From Semisulcospira habei (lineage: Eukaryota; Mollusca; Gastropoda; Semisulcospiridae), in assembly GCA_036245525.1 (NCBI GenBank), contig BTPG01000004.1:47426823-47490822 (forward strand): a DNA stretch of 64,000 nt, read 5' to 3'. The translations under genes and the position numbers were made by a program. The notes under the pieces were generated by a model. The model did not search any database. It was not told the DNA's origin and was given only the letters and a program-made list of their open reading frames with translations. Below are positions 35,120 through 45,059 of this stretch, one piece after another (the first letter of the stretch is position 1; each line of letters opens with the position of its first letter).

Positions 35120-35755
35120 AATCTATAAACCCATAAAGCCCCCGAAAGACTACGACAGGATGGGGATCGACTATGATATTTCAATTGATTGATTGTACAT
35201 TGCTTAGCGTCCCGACAGCAACAAGGCTTTCTCAGGACGTGCCTGCACTGCTTGTGAAAAAAAAAAAAAAATAAACAGAACATTGAATGCATGTCGCCAG
35301 CCGGTCAAATACATTAAATAAACCTAACACATGGGGCTTAAATAAAGCTAAGACCATTTAGCAACACACATCCAATATCAAGAGCTACAGGCAGTGCAGA
35401 CAGTAGGGAGAGTTTTAAAAAGGCAAATACAGGTGAATGGACAAAGGGTAGACAGAAACACATGCCCCAGAATAGAGAGAAAAACCCACCCTGTGGGGCT
35501 GACCAGGGTGACCCTGGGAACTAAAAAATACCTAACCCCACCCAAGTCCCCCAGTGCAGACCCGGGTGGGGGTGACTATGATATTTCAAGTTTGGTGTCA
35601 GAATAGCGGCTTGGCGCATCTAGGCGCCAAGCTATTCTGACACCAACCTTGAAATATCATGGTCGATCTGTCTCCAGAACTGTGATATAGACCTCCCAGG
35701 ATATCTATAAAAACTGGACAATTTCGTCCTCGGGACGTAAGGAGTAAGTCTTGAG
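35120..35755. mobile_element. Diverged hairpin MITE split by retroposon R1
   Basis: The left arm ACCCATAAAGCCCCCGAAAG .. GGATCGACTATGATATTTCA ends at 35184; the right part resumes at 35574 with GACTATGATATTTCAAG and a core GTGTCAGAATAGCGGCTTGG, inverse arm CAAGCTATTCTGACACC. The right arm ends near TCCTCGGGACGTAAGG. The core is clearly related but diverged (ATTTCAA for GTTCAA). Confidence 0.75.
35185..35573 (-). mobile_element. SINE-like retroposon R1, complete copy with 16-bp target duplication
   Basis: GACTATGATATTTCAA stands on both sides (35169..35184 and 35574..35589). Read on the minus strand, R1 begins near CCCCCACCCGGGTCTGCACT and ends in GCAATGTACAATCAATCAA, a short simple tail, as expected of target-primed retroposition. 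Contains GGTTTATTTAATGTATTTGA, the empty site matching the TTAA insertion at 17297. Other pieces at 17078, 38511..39260 and 46390. About 389 bp, non-coding. Confidence 0.88.
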
Positions 35756-35863
35756 CAATACTAACACTAGCATCCTACATCTGAACAGCAGCAAATGGAA
35801 CGCGGTGTCATACAGACCTGGACTGTACAAAAAACAAAGAAACATAAAAGTGAGAAAACACTT

Positions 35864-35990
35864 TTAACCTTTCACTTCCATTTTACTACATATAAGTCGC
35901 GGAAATCGGATCGACCATGATATCAGACACTTCCCCTGAAACGATCATGGTCGTTCCGCCACCGAAAGTGGCGTTGGAAGTGAAAAGAGG
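35864..35990. repeat. Small inverted repeat sharing the CGACCATGATA motif
   Basis: TTAACCTTTCACTTCCA at the left and TTGGAAGTGAAAAGAGG at the right pair. Inside are GATCGACCATGATATC and GATCATGGTCGTTCC, the outer stem motif of the CTCATT family, without the GTTCAAGGG core. Confidence 0.65.
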
Positions 35991-36285
35991 CATCCATGAA
36001 AACACCGACTTCCTGAAAACGTGAAGCAGACACGTTCTGTCCGCGACTAGTACCTATACGCAATGCACGTAACAGGTTGGCAACAGGGTGACACAAAGAC
36101 GCCAAAACATGACACATCTTTGCAGTAAAAGAGACAAAATTAAGTGATCATACATATATGGGTCAGTCAAGTTTCACGGGCTATTCTACGGACTATCGCT
36201 ACGCCGAAAATAGTGACACCACTTCGAAACACAACCGAGTACTGGAACAAGATTTCCTCTACTGAGCGACTGAATCGGAAACTAA

Positions 36286-36511
36286 TTAACACATTCTGCC
36301 CCGGGGCCGAAATCCAATTTTTTTTTTAAAAGTTGCCGTCTGAAGGGACTGTATTATGATTCTAGAGACAAATCGAGCATAATAGTTCATAGTTCATGGG
36401 TGGTGCCAGAATAGCTTGGCGCCTATGGGCGCCAAGCTACTCTGGCACCACACTTGAGCTATTATGCTCGATCCATGTCTTGCTGTGGCGTGTCGGGACT
36501 GAATGAGTTAA
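36286..36511. mobile_element. CTCATT-family MITE, copy j
   Basis: TTAACACATTCTGCCCCGG to CGGGACTGAATGAGTTAA, core at about 36385..36475 with a short repeat TAGTTCATAGTTCATGGG in the left arm. Confidence 0.87.
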
Positions 36512-36680
36512 ACAATGAAATCCATAGTATTAGCTCTTTCCACCTGCATGGTGCACATACTGTAACAAGCCGACGCAGGCTGCTCGGTCACACTATCAGT
36601 AATATAGACCTAATTCAGAGCACTTCCAACTGCGCATGCGCTATCCGTCGTTGTACCGGCCAGACCGCAAACACGCTGGG

Positions 36681-36899
36681 TTAACCCTTTTCATTCTGAT
36701 ACACTCCTGCTGGAATTTAATTTGACTGTGATAGTTCAAGGATAATGCCAGAATAGTTTGGCGCCTGAGGCGCCGGCCCAAGCTATTCTGGCACCACCCT
36801 TGAACTAAAATAGTTGCTCTATGACCTAATCTGTAATGTGGCCTTCATAGGACAATAAGCAAATTTTGAAGAAATCAGCCTCAGGATGTAATGGGTTAA
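36681..36899. mobile_element. CCCTTATC-family MITE, diverged
   Basis: TTAACCCTTTTCATTCTGAT to CCTCAGGATGTAATGGGTTAA, core at about 36728..36812 with a GCC insertion in the right arm. Confidence 0.85.
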
Positions 36900-37281
36900 A
36901 TCTTCATGCGGCATGTCTTTTCTTCTGGAGCCAGCCTTGACAAAAGAAACGTTTTTTTTTCTAGTTATGGCGACTTAAATGGGCGAATTGAAACTGTTAT
37001 TTTGAGACACAACGAACTAATATAATGTTCGATTGGTGTGTGGGTATATTTCCACTGATTTATATCATTAAATTATTATTAAAAAATATATTTTTTAAAA
37101 TTATTAAAAAAAATAATAAATTTGACGAAATCGGCGATGTCACATCGCTGCAGAATAACACATAGCGCAGCTGAAGACCCCAGTTTCCCGCAAGTACTTT
37201 GAGAACACGAGCTCTAGCGCTCTGCCGTTTGGTACAACCGTCCAAGCATGCAGTACTCGTTTCAGATTCCGAATGGGTGTA

Positions 37282-37502
37282 TTAACTCATTCTACCCCAG
37301 ACCCACCACAGGAAGATAAGGATCGACCATGATAGTTCAAGGGTGATGCCAGAATAGCTTGGCGCCTATGGGCGCCAAGCTATTCTGGCATCACCCTTGA
37401 ACTATCATGGTCGATCTGTGTCCTGCACTGCAATGCAGTCTTCAGAGGACAACGGCCAAACTAATCATTTAAGGATTTCGGTGATGGGGTAGAATGAGTT
37501 AA
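37282..37502. mobile_element. CTCATT-family MITE, copy l
   Basis: TTAACTCATTCTACCCCAGA to TGGGGTAGAATGAGTTAA; near-perfect hairpin at about 37320..37415 (loop TATG). Confidence 0.93.
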
Positions 37503-37772
37503 CCCATTTAGCCCCAACGCCTTACAGCAGGCGATGAACCGACCATGATAAATCACGGGTAGTGCCAACTCTACTTGGCGCGGCCTGCTTTGCGCCATCA
37601 GTCCTAATCTGGCACTACCCTTGAATTATCATCACTGGTCGCGCCGGCATCTGTTACAGATGGTACATGATTGTACATAATCGTGAGTGAAACTCCCAAA
37701 ATCTGGGAAATGGGGCTGTGGGGTTAAATGGGGATGTGGGGTTAAATGGGGCTGTGGGGTTAAATGGGTTAA
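37499..37772. mobile_element. Third TTAA MITE type (CCCATTTAGCCCC ends), abutting copy l
   Basis: TTAACCCATTTAGCCCCAA to TGGGGTTAAATGGGTTAA. It shares the TTAA at 37499 with its neighbour. The core is strongly diverged (ATCACGGGTAGTGCC .. GGCACTACCCTTGAATTATC). The right end GGGCTGTGGGGTTAAATG is present three times in a row. Confidence 0.85.
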
Positions 37773-38510
37773 ACTGGCCGGCCTCTTTTGAATCACGGCT
37801 CTGTGCGCTGGTTCAAAGAAGGCGGCGCCAATGCCGCTCTCACTCAGTCGGCAGCAAGAGGCCTAAGATTCTCGTGAACTCATTCTGCAGGCAAATCTTG
37901 GTCAACGGCAAGAGTCTGAAGACCCCAATAAATAAATCTCTTCAAGTAAATCAAAAGTCTTTCTCTAAAATTTAAAAATACCGCGCATTAAAAAAGCACA
38001 ACGTCCGTTACGCATGGTGTCACACCGGCGCTGCAACGCTTACTTATTACAGGAAATCTTTTAAAAGACAGTTAAAATATTTACTGCTGGAGATAGTACT
38101 AGCCTCACACATGATAAATATATTAGTTTGTCTCCCAAGTTTGTACTGGTTCGTTTCCAGTCAAACACTAAATTGATGGAGTCACAGTGTAACGCACATT
38201 ATAGTTTTTGAGCTATACAGACATGTGAAATTCGTTTTACACAAAAAAAAAACCAAAAAAAAAAAAACAAACACACACACACACAAGGAACAATCAAACC
38301 AGTTGGTCCTGTTGCTTTCAATGCAAAGTCTCTTTAAAAGTCCACTTTATGGCATGATGTATACATCATTCTGTACATATCAGGCAAACTGTTCATTTGT
38401 ATCTCTTTGACACTTGTTAGTCACCAACAGTGGAGAATAACTCTCGTATACACACTGAAATGCGTCCAGCATGGGCAGACGAGAAATAATTATGTTTTTT
38501 TACCTGTACT

Positions 38511-39260
38511 TTGTGTAAGGTGCTGACAGCAGCAAAGACTAAAGACTAACTCAGGACATGCCTGCCCTGGTTGTGATGTCAAATAAACAAAGACTAAAGA
38601 CTAACTCAGGACATGCCTGCCCTGGTTGTGATGTCAAATAAACACCGAAACAAGTTAACCCATATCATACTGAGGCTAAAAGCTTCAAATGTGTACACTG
38701 CCATATGCAAGCCACATAATAGTACTTACAGATAAGGATATAGACCAATGGCTTTAGTTCAAGGGTGGTGCCAGAATAGCTTGGCGCCTAGAGGCGCCAG
38801 GCTATTCTGGCACTACCCCTGAACTATTTTAGTCAAACTTATTTCACACACTGGTGTATCCCGAATGAAAAGGGTTAAAAAAAAGAAGAGTATAAAATCC
38901 GCATTACAATACCAAACATGTAAAAGGAAAATAATACAAATACCTCGCTGGTCTTTTGCATGTTCAACAGACCATTTAGTGACACGCCTTCAAATCTCAA
39001 GGAATAAAGGCAGTGCGGACTGAGGGAAAATTTGAAAAGGTAAACGCCGTTGAATTAATTGAGAGGAGTGAGTAACCAAGGTTTAAAATCAAGCAGATGA
39101 CAAAGGTCATCTCACAGCGGTGACTGAGAAATAAATGCCCCATAAATAAATAACAAAACCACAGCCTGTAGGGTTGACCAGGGTGATCCCGGGGCAGTTA
39201 CCTGTATAGAGTAACCTCACCCAAGTCACCCAGAGCAAGAGATCTGAGGCTACAATTAAT
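38511..39260 (+). mobile_element. Diverged R1 copy with duplicated tail, split by a TTAA element
   Basis: AAAGACTAAAGACTAACTCA .. GATGTCAAATAAAC occurs twice in tandem (about 38537..38644). After the element 38655..38878 the R1 order resumes with GGCAGTGCGGACTGAGGG, AAATGCCCCATAAATAAATA, TGTAGGGTTGACCAGGGTGA and CTCACCCAAGTCACCCAG. Confidence 0.65.
38655..38878. mobile_element. CCCTTATC-family MITE, copy n
   Basis: TTAACCCATATCATACTGAG to CCGAATGAAAAGGGTTAA, core at about 38754..38830 (loop TAGA). Confidence 0.9.
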
Positions 39261-40076
39261 TGCAAATCGTAGTATGACCCAAACAATAGCTACTACAATT
39301 GTTAGCAGCTCATTAGTACGTATTTACTTAACACAAACACTGGCAGCATACAAATAGCAAATAAGTTACTACTACTACTGATGACGAAGTAACACAAAAA
39401 AAATAAAGTATACAAGTAAATAATAAAACGCATTAGCAAACAATCTTTGTCACACATACTGAAAGGACAGTGTGAGGAATATGTTGGCACCAAGCCCTTC
39501 ATGCATCATGGCCATTTCTTGATGCTGATGATCGGAATATACAGTTACTGTACACATGCAATTTACTCTTTGTTTCATTCACAGAGTTTACATTCCAACC
39601 ATCCACCCCCAGGAAGAAATCCATATGAAATGAATGAACCTTCCCTGCGCCATGTTTAACTCTGATCGTAACTAACACGGGTTGCAAAATAGTTCGTGAA
39701 GGAAACGCTTGGATTGCTGCAATCTCATGGCAAGATTCATAATTTCATAGCTTTTCATCTCAAAATTGCATTCAAGGAAGACTTACAGCTGTATCGACTG
39801 CAAGGTATGATGTAACTTGGACAGTTATATCCCTCAATGTGTAACACTGTGTTTGTGAGTTAATTAAATACAGGTTAGTTTTCATCGTGGTGTCCGTACC
39901 ATGTATGTTGTTCCATGGAGTGACTTGTCCTGTTCAGACTCCTTTGTGTACTGTAGATTTCTTATTTTTCACTTCTGCTCAAGCTGTCTCTTATAGAGGA
40001 GAAAAGTCCGAAGCCGGAACCTGGTATCGAACTCAACCTCGCACCTCTAGCATTGGTGGCAGGCGCTTTTTGAGAA
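39261..40076. other. Upstream region of the zinc-finger gene
   Basis: It probably holds 5' untranslated exon sequence and promoter; TGTCTCTTATAG near 39997 could be an acceptor just before the coding start. No other gene is supported. Confidence 0.35.
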
Positions 40077-42014
40077 ATGGAGATAGCCACAGAGCTGACC
40101 ACATGTGCAACGGGTGAGGATGTGACCATGATCACGTTCCAGGTGTCACTTTGTAAAGAGGACTACAACAGGTGGAGGACTGTGGGAGATCTGAAGGGAT
40201 TGGAGCAGGACTCAGATATTGCAAAGTTCCTGGTGCATTTATATGAACAGAAAGGGAGTGTATCACAGACAGCCCCTCGTCTCTGCACTGGCTGCCACAA
40301 CCCTCTGCTACAAGTGTGCGTCCACTGCAAATACCCCCATATGCAATTACAATTCAGCGCCAAAGCAGACCAGGCTTCCCAGCAGCAGTCCAGCAGTCCG
40401 GAAAGAAAATCAACTAACAGTTCAGAGGTGGAATCAGCAAGCGTTCCTCAAAGAGAATTGACGGCCTTGTTCAGGCAACCATCGGTGCTGTATACGGTAC
40501 CAGTTCCTGCTTGCACACAAGGGTTAAATGACAACTTAAAGATGGAAGCAGGTGACAGCCTAGATACAGTCCTTGACAGAACTTCAGATGATGCTATTGA
40601 GAATATTTTTGAGAAGGAATTGAAAAAAGAGACAGTGGAGCTTGAAACATTACAGTGCCATCCCTCTGAGAAAGTAGCGCAGTGCACATTGGAGACAGTG
40701 TCAGTCTCTTCTTCGCAAACACAGGGAACGGGACTGTCGTCATTAGCCGTTAACCCTCTTGTGCATGCAGCTGCTAGTGCTGTTAACCCACTTGTGCATG
40801 CAGCCAGCGGTACCATAAATGGTACCGCTGGCTGCTTGTACAAGGAGGTTAAAATGTCACCAAACCCTAAGTCTCAAATGATGCTAGCCTTTAATAACCC
40901 TCTTGTGCGGGCGGCTACCAGTGCTGTAAACCCCCTTGTGAATGCAGCCACAGGTGCCGTAAACGGTACCGGTGGCTGCATGCACAAAGGGGTCAAAATG
41001 GCACCAGACCAGAAATCTCAAATGATGTTGGTCTTCCACTTGAGGAAGCCGTCTAGAACTGCGTCTGACTTGAACCCTGTCGTGCATGCAGCAAGAGGTA
41101 TTGAAAACCACCATGTGCATGCAGCCACAGGTTCTGTAAACATTACCAGTGGCTACGTAAACATGGGGGCTGAAGAACTACGGGGTACACGTGCAAGGCG
41201 TGAGACAAACGGCAGTGGTAACAAGTTGATGGCCTGCAAAAACTGCTCTGCCACTTTCACACGACATTGCGACTTGCTTCGACACAGACTTACTCACAGG
41301 AACGAGAATAAATGCACCTGCCGAAGCTGCTCAGCCACGTTCAAGAATGAGAGTGAATTAGCAGAACACGTAAAAACTCACAAATGTGACCAGTTCATCT
41401 GTGACATCTGTGGCATGAACTTTAGGCACATGTACCGCTTGAAAGCGCACAGGCTTCGCCACACTGGAGAAAGGACGTTTGCATGCAAAGTTTGTGGGAA
41501 GGCCTTTATAGCATCAGTCGATTTGCGCCAGCATGAATTGTGCCATGTACCTGAGGAAGAGAAAAAGCATGTGTGTCAGTATTGCAGTCTGGCCTTTACC
41601 AGATCCAGCTATCTCAAAAGACACCAGGTTATTCACACAGGGGAGAAACCGTTCCAGTGTGACTTCTGTGGCCGCACTTTTGCCCATCGCAACAGCTTCA
41701 ACATCCACAGGAGGATTCACACCGGCGACAAACCCTATAAATGTCAGACGTGCGGCAAGAGTTTTGCCCAGCACCCAAATTATACAGACCACCTACAGAC
41801 CCACGTTCACGGCACGGACAGGCCTTTTGTGTGCTCTGTGTGCGGTCGCGCCTTCAAGAGGAAAAACAGACTGCGGCACCACCAGCTGGGCCATGCCAGC
41901 ACCCAAAAACACAAGTGTGAGGTGTGTGGCAAAAAGTTTCTCAGGGCGAAGAACCTGGAACAACACACGCAAGTCCATGCTGAGGATGATAGTTCAAGGG
42001 TGGTGCCAGAATAG
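40077..42014 (+). CDS. Nine-finger C2H2 zinc-finger protein
   Basis: Probable nuclear DNA-binding regulator. The ATG at 40077 (GAGAAATGG) opens 645 codons. Residues 1-60 form a conserved-looking segment (VSLCKEDYNRWRTVGDLKGL), followed by CTGC..CVHC near 70-85. Residues 220-365 are low-complexity repeats built on NPLVHAA and GTINGTAGC. From about 386 come nine C2H2 fingers: CKNC, CRSC, CDIC, CKVC, CQYC, CDFC, CQTC, CSVC and CEVC, each with the expected H-x3-H, joined in places by HTGEKPF and HTGDKPY linkers. The last nine codons (DDSSRVVPE) and the TAG lie in or against a transposon-type hairpin, so the natural C-terminus may have been longer. No upstream exon could be assigned. Confidence 0.9.
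   Translation: MEIATELTTCATGEDVTMITFQVSLCKEDYNRWRTVGDLKGLEQDSDIAKFLVHLYEQKGSVSQTAPRLCTGCHNPLLQVCVHCKYPHMQLQFSAKADQASQQQSSSPERKSTNSSEVESASVPQRELTALFRQPSVLYTVPVPACTQGLNDNLKMEAGDSLDTVLDRTSDDAIENIFEKELKKETVELETLQCHPSEKVAQCTLETVSVSSSQTQGTGLSSLAVNPLVHAAASAVNPLVHAASGTINGTAGCLYKEVKMSPNPKSQMMLAFNNPLVRAATSAVNPLVNAATGAVNGTGGCMHKGVKMAPDQKSQMMLVFHLRKPSRTASDLNPVVHAARGIENHHVHAATGSVNITSGYVNMGAEELRGTRARRETNGSGNKLMACKNCSATFTRHCDLLRHRLTHRNENKCTCRSCSATFKNESELAEHVKTHKCDQFICDICGMNFRHMYRLKAHRLRHTGERTFACKVCGKAFIASVDLRQHELCHVPEEEKKHVCQYCSLAFTRSSYLKRHQVIHTGEKPFQCDFCGRTFAHRNSFNIHRRIHTGDKPYKCQTCGKSFAQHPNYTDHLQTHVHGTDRPFVCSVCGRAFKRKNRLRHHQLGHASTQKHKCEVCGKKFLRAKNLEQHTQVHAEDDSSRVVPE
40800..40835. repeat. Palindrome inside the zinc-finger coding repeats
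   Basis: GCAGCCAGCGGTACCAT, AA, then the exact inverse ATGGTACCGCTGGCTGC. Weaker versions are centred near 40961 and 41138. They coincide with the NPLVHAA-type protein repeats. Confidence 0.9.
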
Positions 42015-42061
42015 CTTGGCGCCTGTTGGCGCCAAGCTATTCTGGCACCACCCTTGAACTA
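41990..42061. mobile_element. Lone hairpin core at the end of the zinc-finger gene
   Basis: TAGTTCAAGGGTGGTGCCAG .. AATAGCTTGGCGCC, loop TGTT, then the inverse ending CCCTTGAACTA. No TTAA, CTCATT or CCCTTATC arms are present. It supplies the gene's stop codon (42012..42014). Confidence 0.93.
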
Positions 42062-42067
42062 CAGTTC

Positions 42068-42315
42068 AGCTTGACTATTCTCCAGCATGGACCTGCAGAA
42101 AAAGTTTTTTCAGGGTGAACAATCTGCAGGAACTTGCAGAAGCTGCTTCACACCAGGATATGGAAATTGAGGTTATCACTGACCCAGATGTCGTTCAGAG
42201 CCTGCACAGACTTCCAACATTCCATGGATTCATCCGCCCTAGGTACTTCATCTGTAGGAGGTGTATATGTTCTCGGCCGGTTGCGTTTTTATCATGTTTC
42301 GGTTTAGAAATTTAA
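42068..42315 (+). pseudogene. Possible cut-off finger and tail of the zinc-finger gene
   Basis: Beyond the hairpin the frame at 42094 reads CRKSFFRVNNLQEL, like the last intact finger CGKKFLRAKNLEQH, then an open stretch EVITDPDVVQSLHR to 42315. The final His pair is not intact. It may be a duplicated finger or the former C-terminus separated by the hairpin. Confidence 0.5.
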
Positions 42316-42339
42316 AAGCATGAATTTCTTTACTTTCTG

Positions 42340-42428
42340 TTAACCCTTTGGGTGTCGGTAGCAGTTTCTGTCTTGATTCCTGCAGGAATCATCGCAACTA
42401 ATACTGTCATTAACACCCAGAGGGTTAA
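42340..42428. mobile_element. 89-bp TTAA-flanked mini-palindrome
   Basis: TTAACCCTTTGGGTGT and ACACCCAGAGGGTTAA bound it, and TGATTCCTGCAGGAATCA is a perfect internal palindrome. Confidence 0.75.
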
Positions 42429-42594
42429 AATTTGACATGGTTACGTTGAAGGCTAGATTTACTCTTTCTGGTAATATTTTTGAGCGTTCAACTCAATGAT
42501 CTGTGGTACCTAGCATTCCATTTTTATTTTGTCTCACTTATGATATTATAAGTGAGATGTTGACTTTTTCTCAGAGACTATTCAAGCTGTGAGC

Positions 42595-42960
42595 AGATGT
42601 TCACATCTGCACGGGACATAGACGACCCCGCCCTCCACGAGTCGCCTGCTGCCTTGCAGGCCTGGCCGCTTGGCTGCGGAAAGGCTAAGGGAGGAAACCC
42701 CTGACATCAAAGCCCCCGTGTCTCCGGGGAAGGCTTTTGAGCCAGAGACTAGGACAAGGACAGTCTGATATAAAACCTACGACCCGAGGACCTCGATGCC
42801 ATCGTCCCAGCTTGCTAGGCCATGGCAGATGAACCAAGGGTTTAAAGGGTGGGGCCAGTACTGCGCACACTGCACTCCACCAAAAAGCTCCACCGCGCAG
42901 GCTTTAGGAAACGTCCACTCCTATAAAATCTTCGTTCGCGAAGTCAAGCCAAGAGAGAGA
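42595..42960. repeat. GC-rich unassigned segment, possible retroelement 5' end
   Basis: A compact GC-rich block (CTGCCTTGCAGGCCTGGCCG, GGAGGAAACCCCTGACATC, CTCCGGGGAAGGCTTTTGAG) unlike its AT-rich surroundings. TTTCTCAGAGACTATTCAAG just before it is a TGACC-type repeat piece. I do not recognise a gene. Confidence 0.35.
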
Positions 42961-45059
42961 AATACAGGTTAAAAGGCCATCTGCTTCTGTCAACAGGACC
43001 AAAAGCAGATAGCCCAAAAATGACACAAATAACAAAACTTACAATGATAAAAGAAAAAAACGATTTACACAAACACTCTTCTCATCTACTCACAGCAAAT
43101 TCACAATCAGTCCATTCGTGCAAGTTGTAGGGCTTCGTTTTAAATGTTTTCTTGTTTCCACTTTTTTTAACATCACTGGTGCTCTAAACAGCGGTCTGTC
43201 TGGTACGCTCTGTACTCTAATGTCTTCAAGATGCACGGCCGGAATGAGGCAGAAATTTTGAATTTTTATCAGTATCATATGCCTCAGAACCGTATCCCGT
43301 ACTATATAGTGTACTGGCTCGGAGAACTTTTATTGAACTGTTTATTATGCTTTAAACAGGACTATCACCGTGTGTCTTCATGAAAGGAAGGAGCAGGTAT
43401 CAATTTTAAAATAGGCCAGGTCAGCTACTGTTTGTTCCGCTCGCCTCAGTTTCAGAAAAGTACACTATTAGCGGCTTTTACGCTGCTAGGGTGTGATTAC
43501 GGGGGAGGGGGTGATCGGGAATGTCAGAACAGGCGGTATGTAGGAGTCAGTAAGTGGGAGGCAAAACTGTTAGACGTTTATTCTCATGTTTGTTCTTTCC
43601 CCTCCATTTTGATTTCCGGCGGGAAAGTTGCTGTGCACGCGATGATGAAGAAACGGAAAGCATTTACTTTTTGGCCCCTTCTGGTTTTAGATGTGATTTC
43701 TCTCTTCTTGACATACGTTGAAGTGTGTGTCTATTGCTTCCATCGAAAATGGATGATATGCCACAGAAAACAGCTCTATTTGCGCAGAGTCTGATGTGTA
43801 GGCAAACGGGGTGCGAGATATAAGAAAACTGGTATGCATTTAGCTTCCCTCAACCCCAATATCGGCTAATATGTAGCAACACGGTCAGTGTTCCATGCCA
43901 CATTGTCCCGTATTTACACAGGGAAAAGTGTCTGTGTCCTAAAAAATGTAGCAACAGCGGCCGAATAATATTGACTAACAGGTCAAACGGATGGACGGAT
44001 AGATGGACGATGTACTATCACATTCGCCGGGTTTACATCGATACCGGTGTTACTAACAACCTGGCTATAGGCCACGGACCACAGTGGTGTTTCCGTACTG
44101 TCCAGTCTCTTAGCCTTAGTCAATCCCAGTCATCCCCTAATTGTTCAATTCCCTAAAAAGCACTACCGCCCACCAGCTGCACATTTGCCATGCATAAAAT
44201 ACAAAAAAAAACAGCACATGACCCGTCTCATTTCTTGGCTATGAAACTGGTTCCTTACCAACCCCACACCCAAGCACAGCTGAAATCAGCGTGCCCCTCA
44301 AATCACTACGCCAAAGGCAACTCAACATAGGCCCACAAATGTCCACTGGATAAGCTCAGGATGGTATGAATCAAAGCACCAAACATGTCTCCTCTCAGCT
44401 AACCACAAATTTCCAGCAAATTCCCACATTCAGCCCAACTGCAAATTTTCAAACAAGGCAAAAATTATTTTTAAAAACACGGGACCTCTTACTGCCTGAA
44501 CTTCCCAATTTAAATGTATACCGTGACCTATAGAGTGTTCAAAGCGGCAATCTTTTTTCCCCCCTAGATGACCAAGTGATCTAACTATTAACAACCAGGC
44601 TGTGTAAGACAACCACCTGCCTAAGATCGCTACTTGTCAACATATAGTACGTGCACTTCTAAAGAAATAACAAAGAAAGAAACACGATTTGAAATGCCGC
44701 AGGTCAGTAAAATCCTGAGGGTTTATCACTACTCTTCCAGTCAGCAGAAGCTTAGCGGGCTGATATCGCCCGCTTTTTGATGCGCGCACGGCGGGACTGC
44801 GTGGGCCGTCGGCTGCGGCCAACAGTTAGGCCCGACGACTCGTGCAAATAAGGGTCCCTCCGCAGCCGCGTGTTTCTTTTCGTCACTGCTGCTGTTTTTT
44901 TCCCCACCATTAAAAAAAAACAACAACAAACCAAACAGCCTGCGCACTTAATAAGATAAACTTAAGCAAGCGTCTAAATAGCTGCATTAAAGAAATGGGC
45001 TGTACATCAATGACAGGCAAGAAAAGGAAGGGTGCTGTCGTCAGCCTAGCGTGGCACAT
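42961..45059. other. Long stretch without a supported gene
   Basis: A small open frame at about 43640..43794 (a single hydrophobic segment, FWPLLVLDVISLFLTYVEV) has no recognised relative. Near 44753 AGCGGGCTGATATCGCCCGCT is a short GC hairpin, followed by a GC-rich patch to 44870. Otherwise nothing recognised. Confidence 0.35.

Noticed and set aside
44740..44780. GC hairpin followed by T-run resembling a bacterial terminator
   Set aside because: There is no bacterial gene context; in animal DNA this shape has no such meaning.
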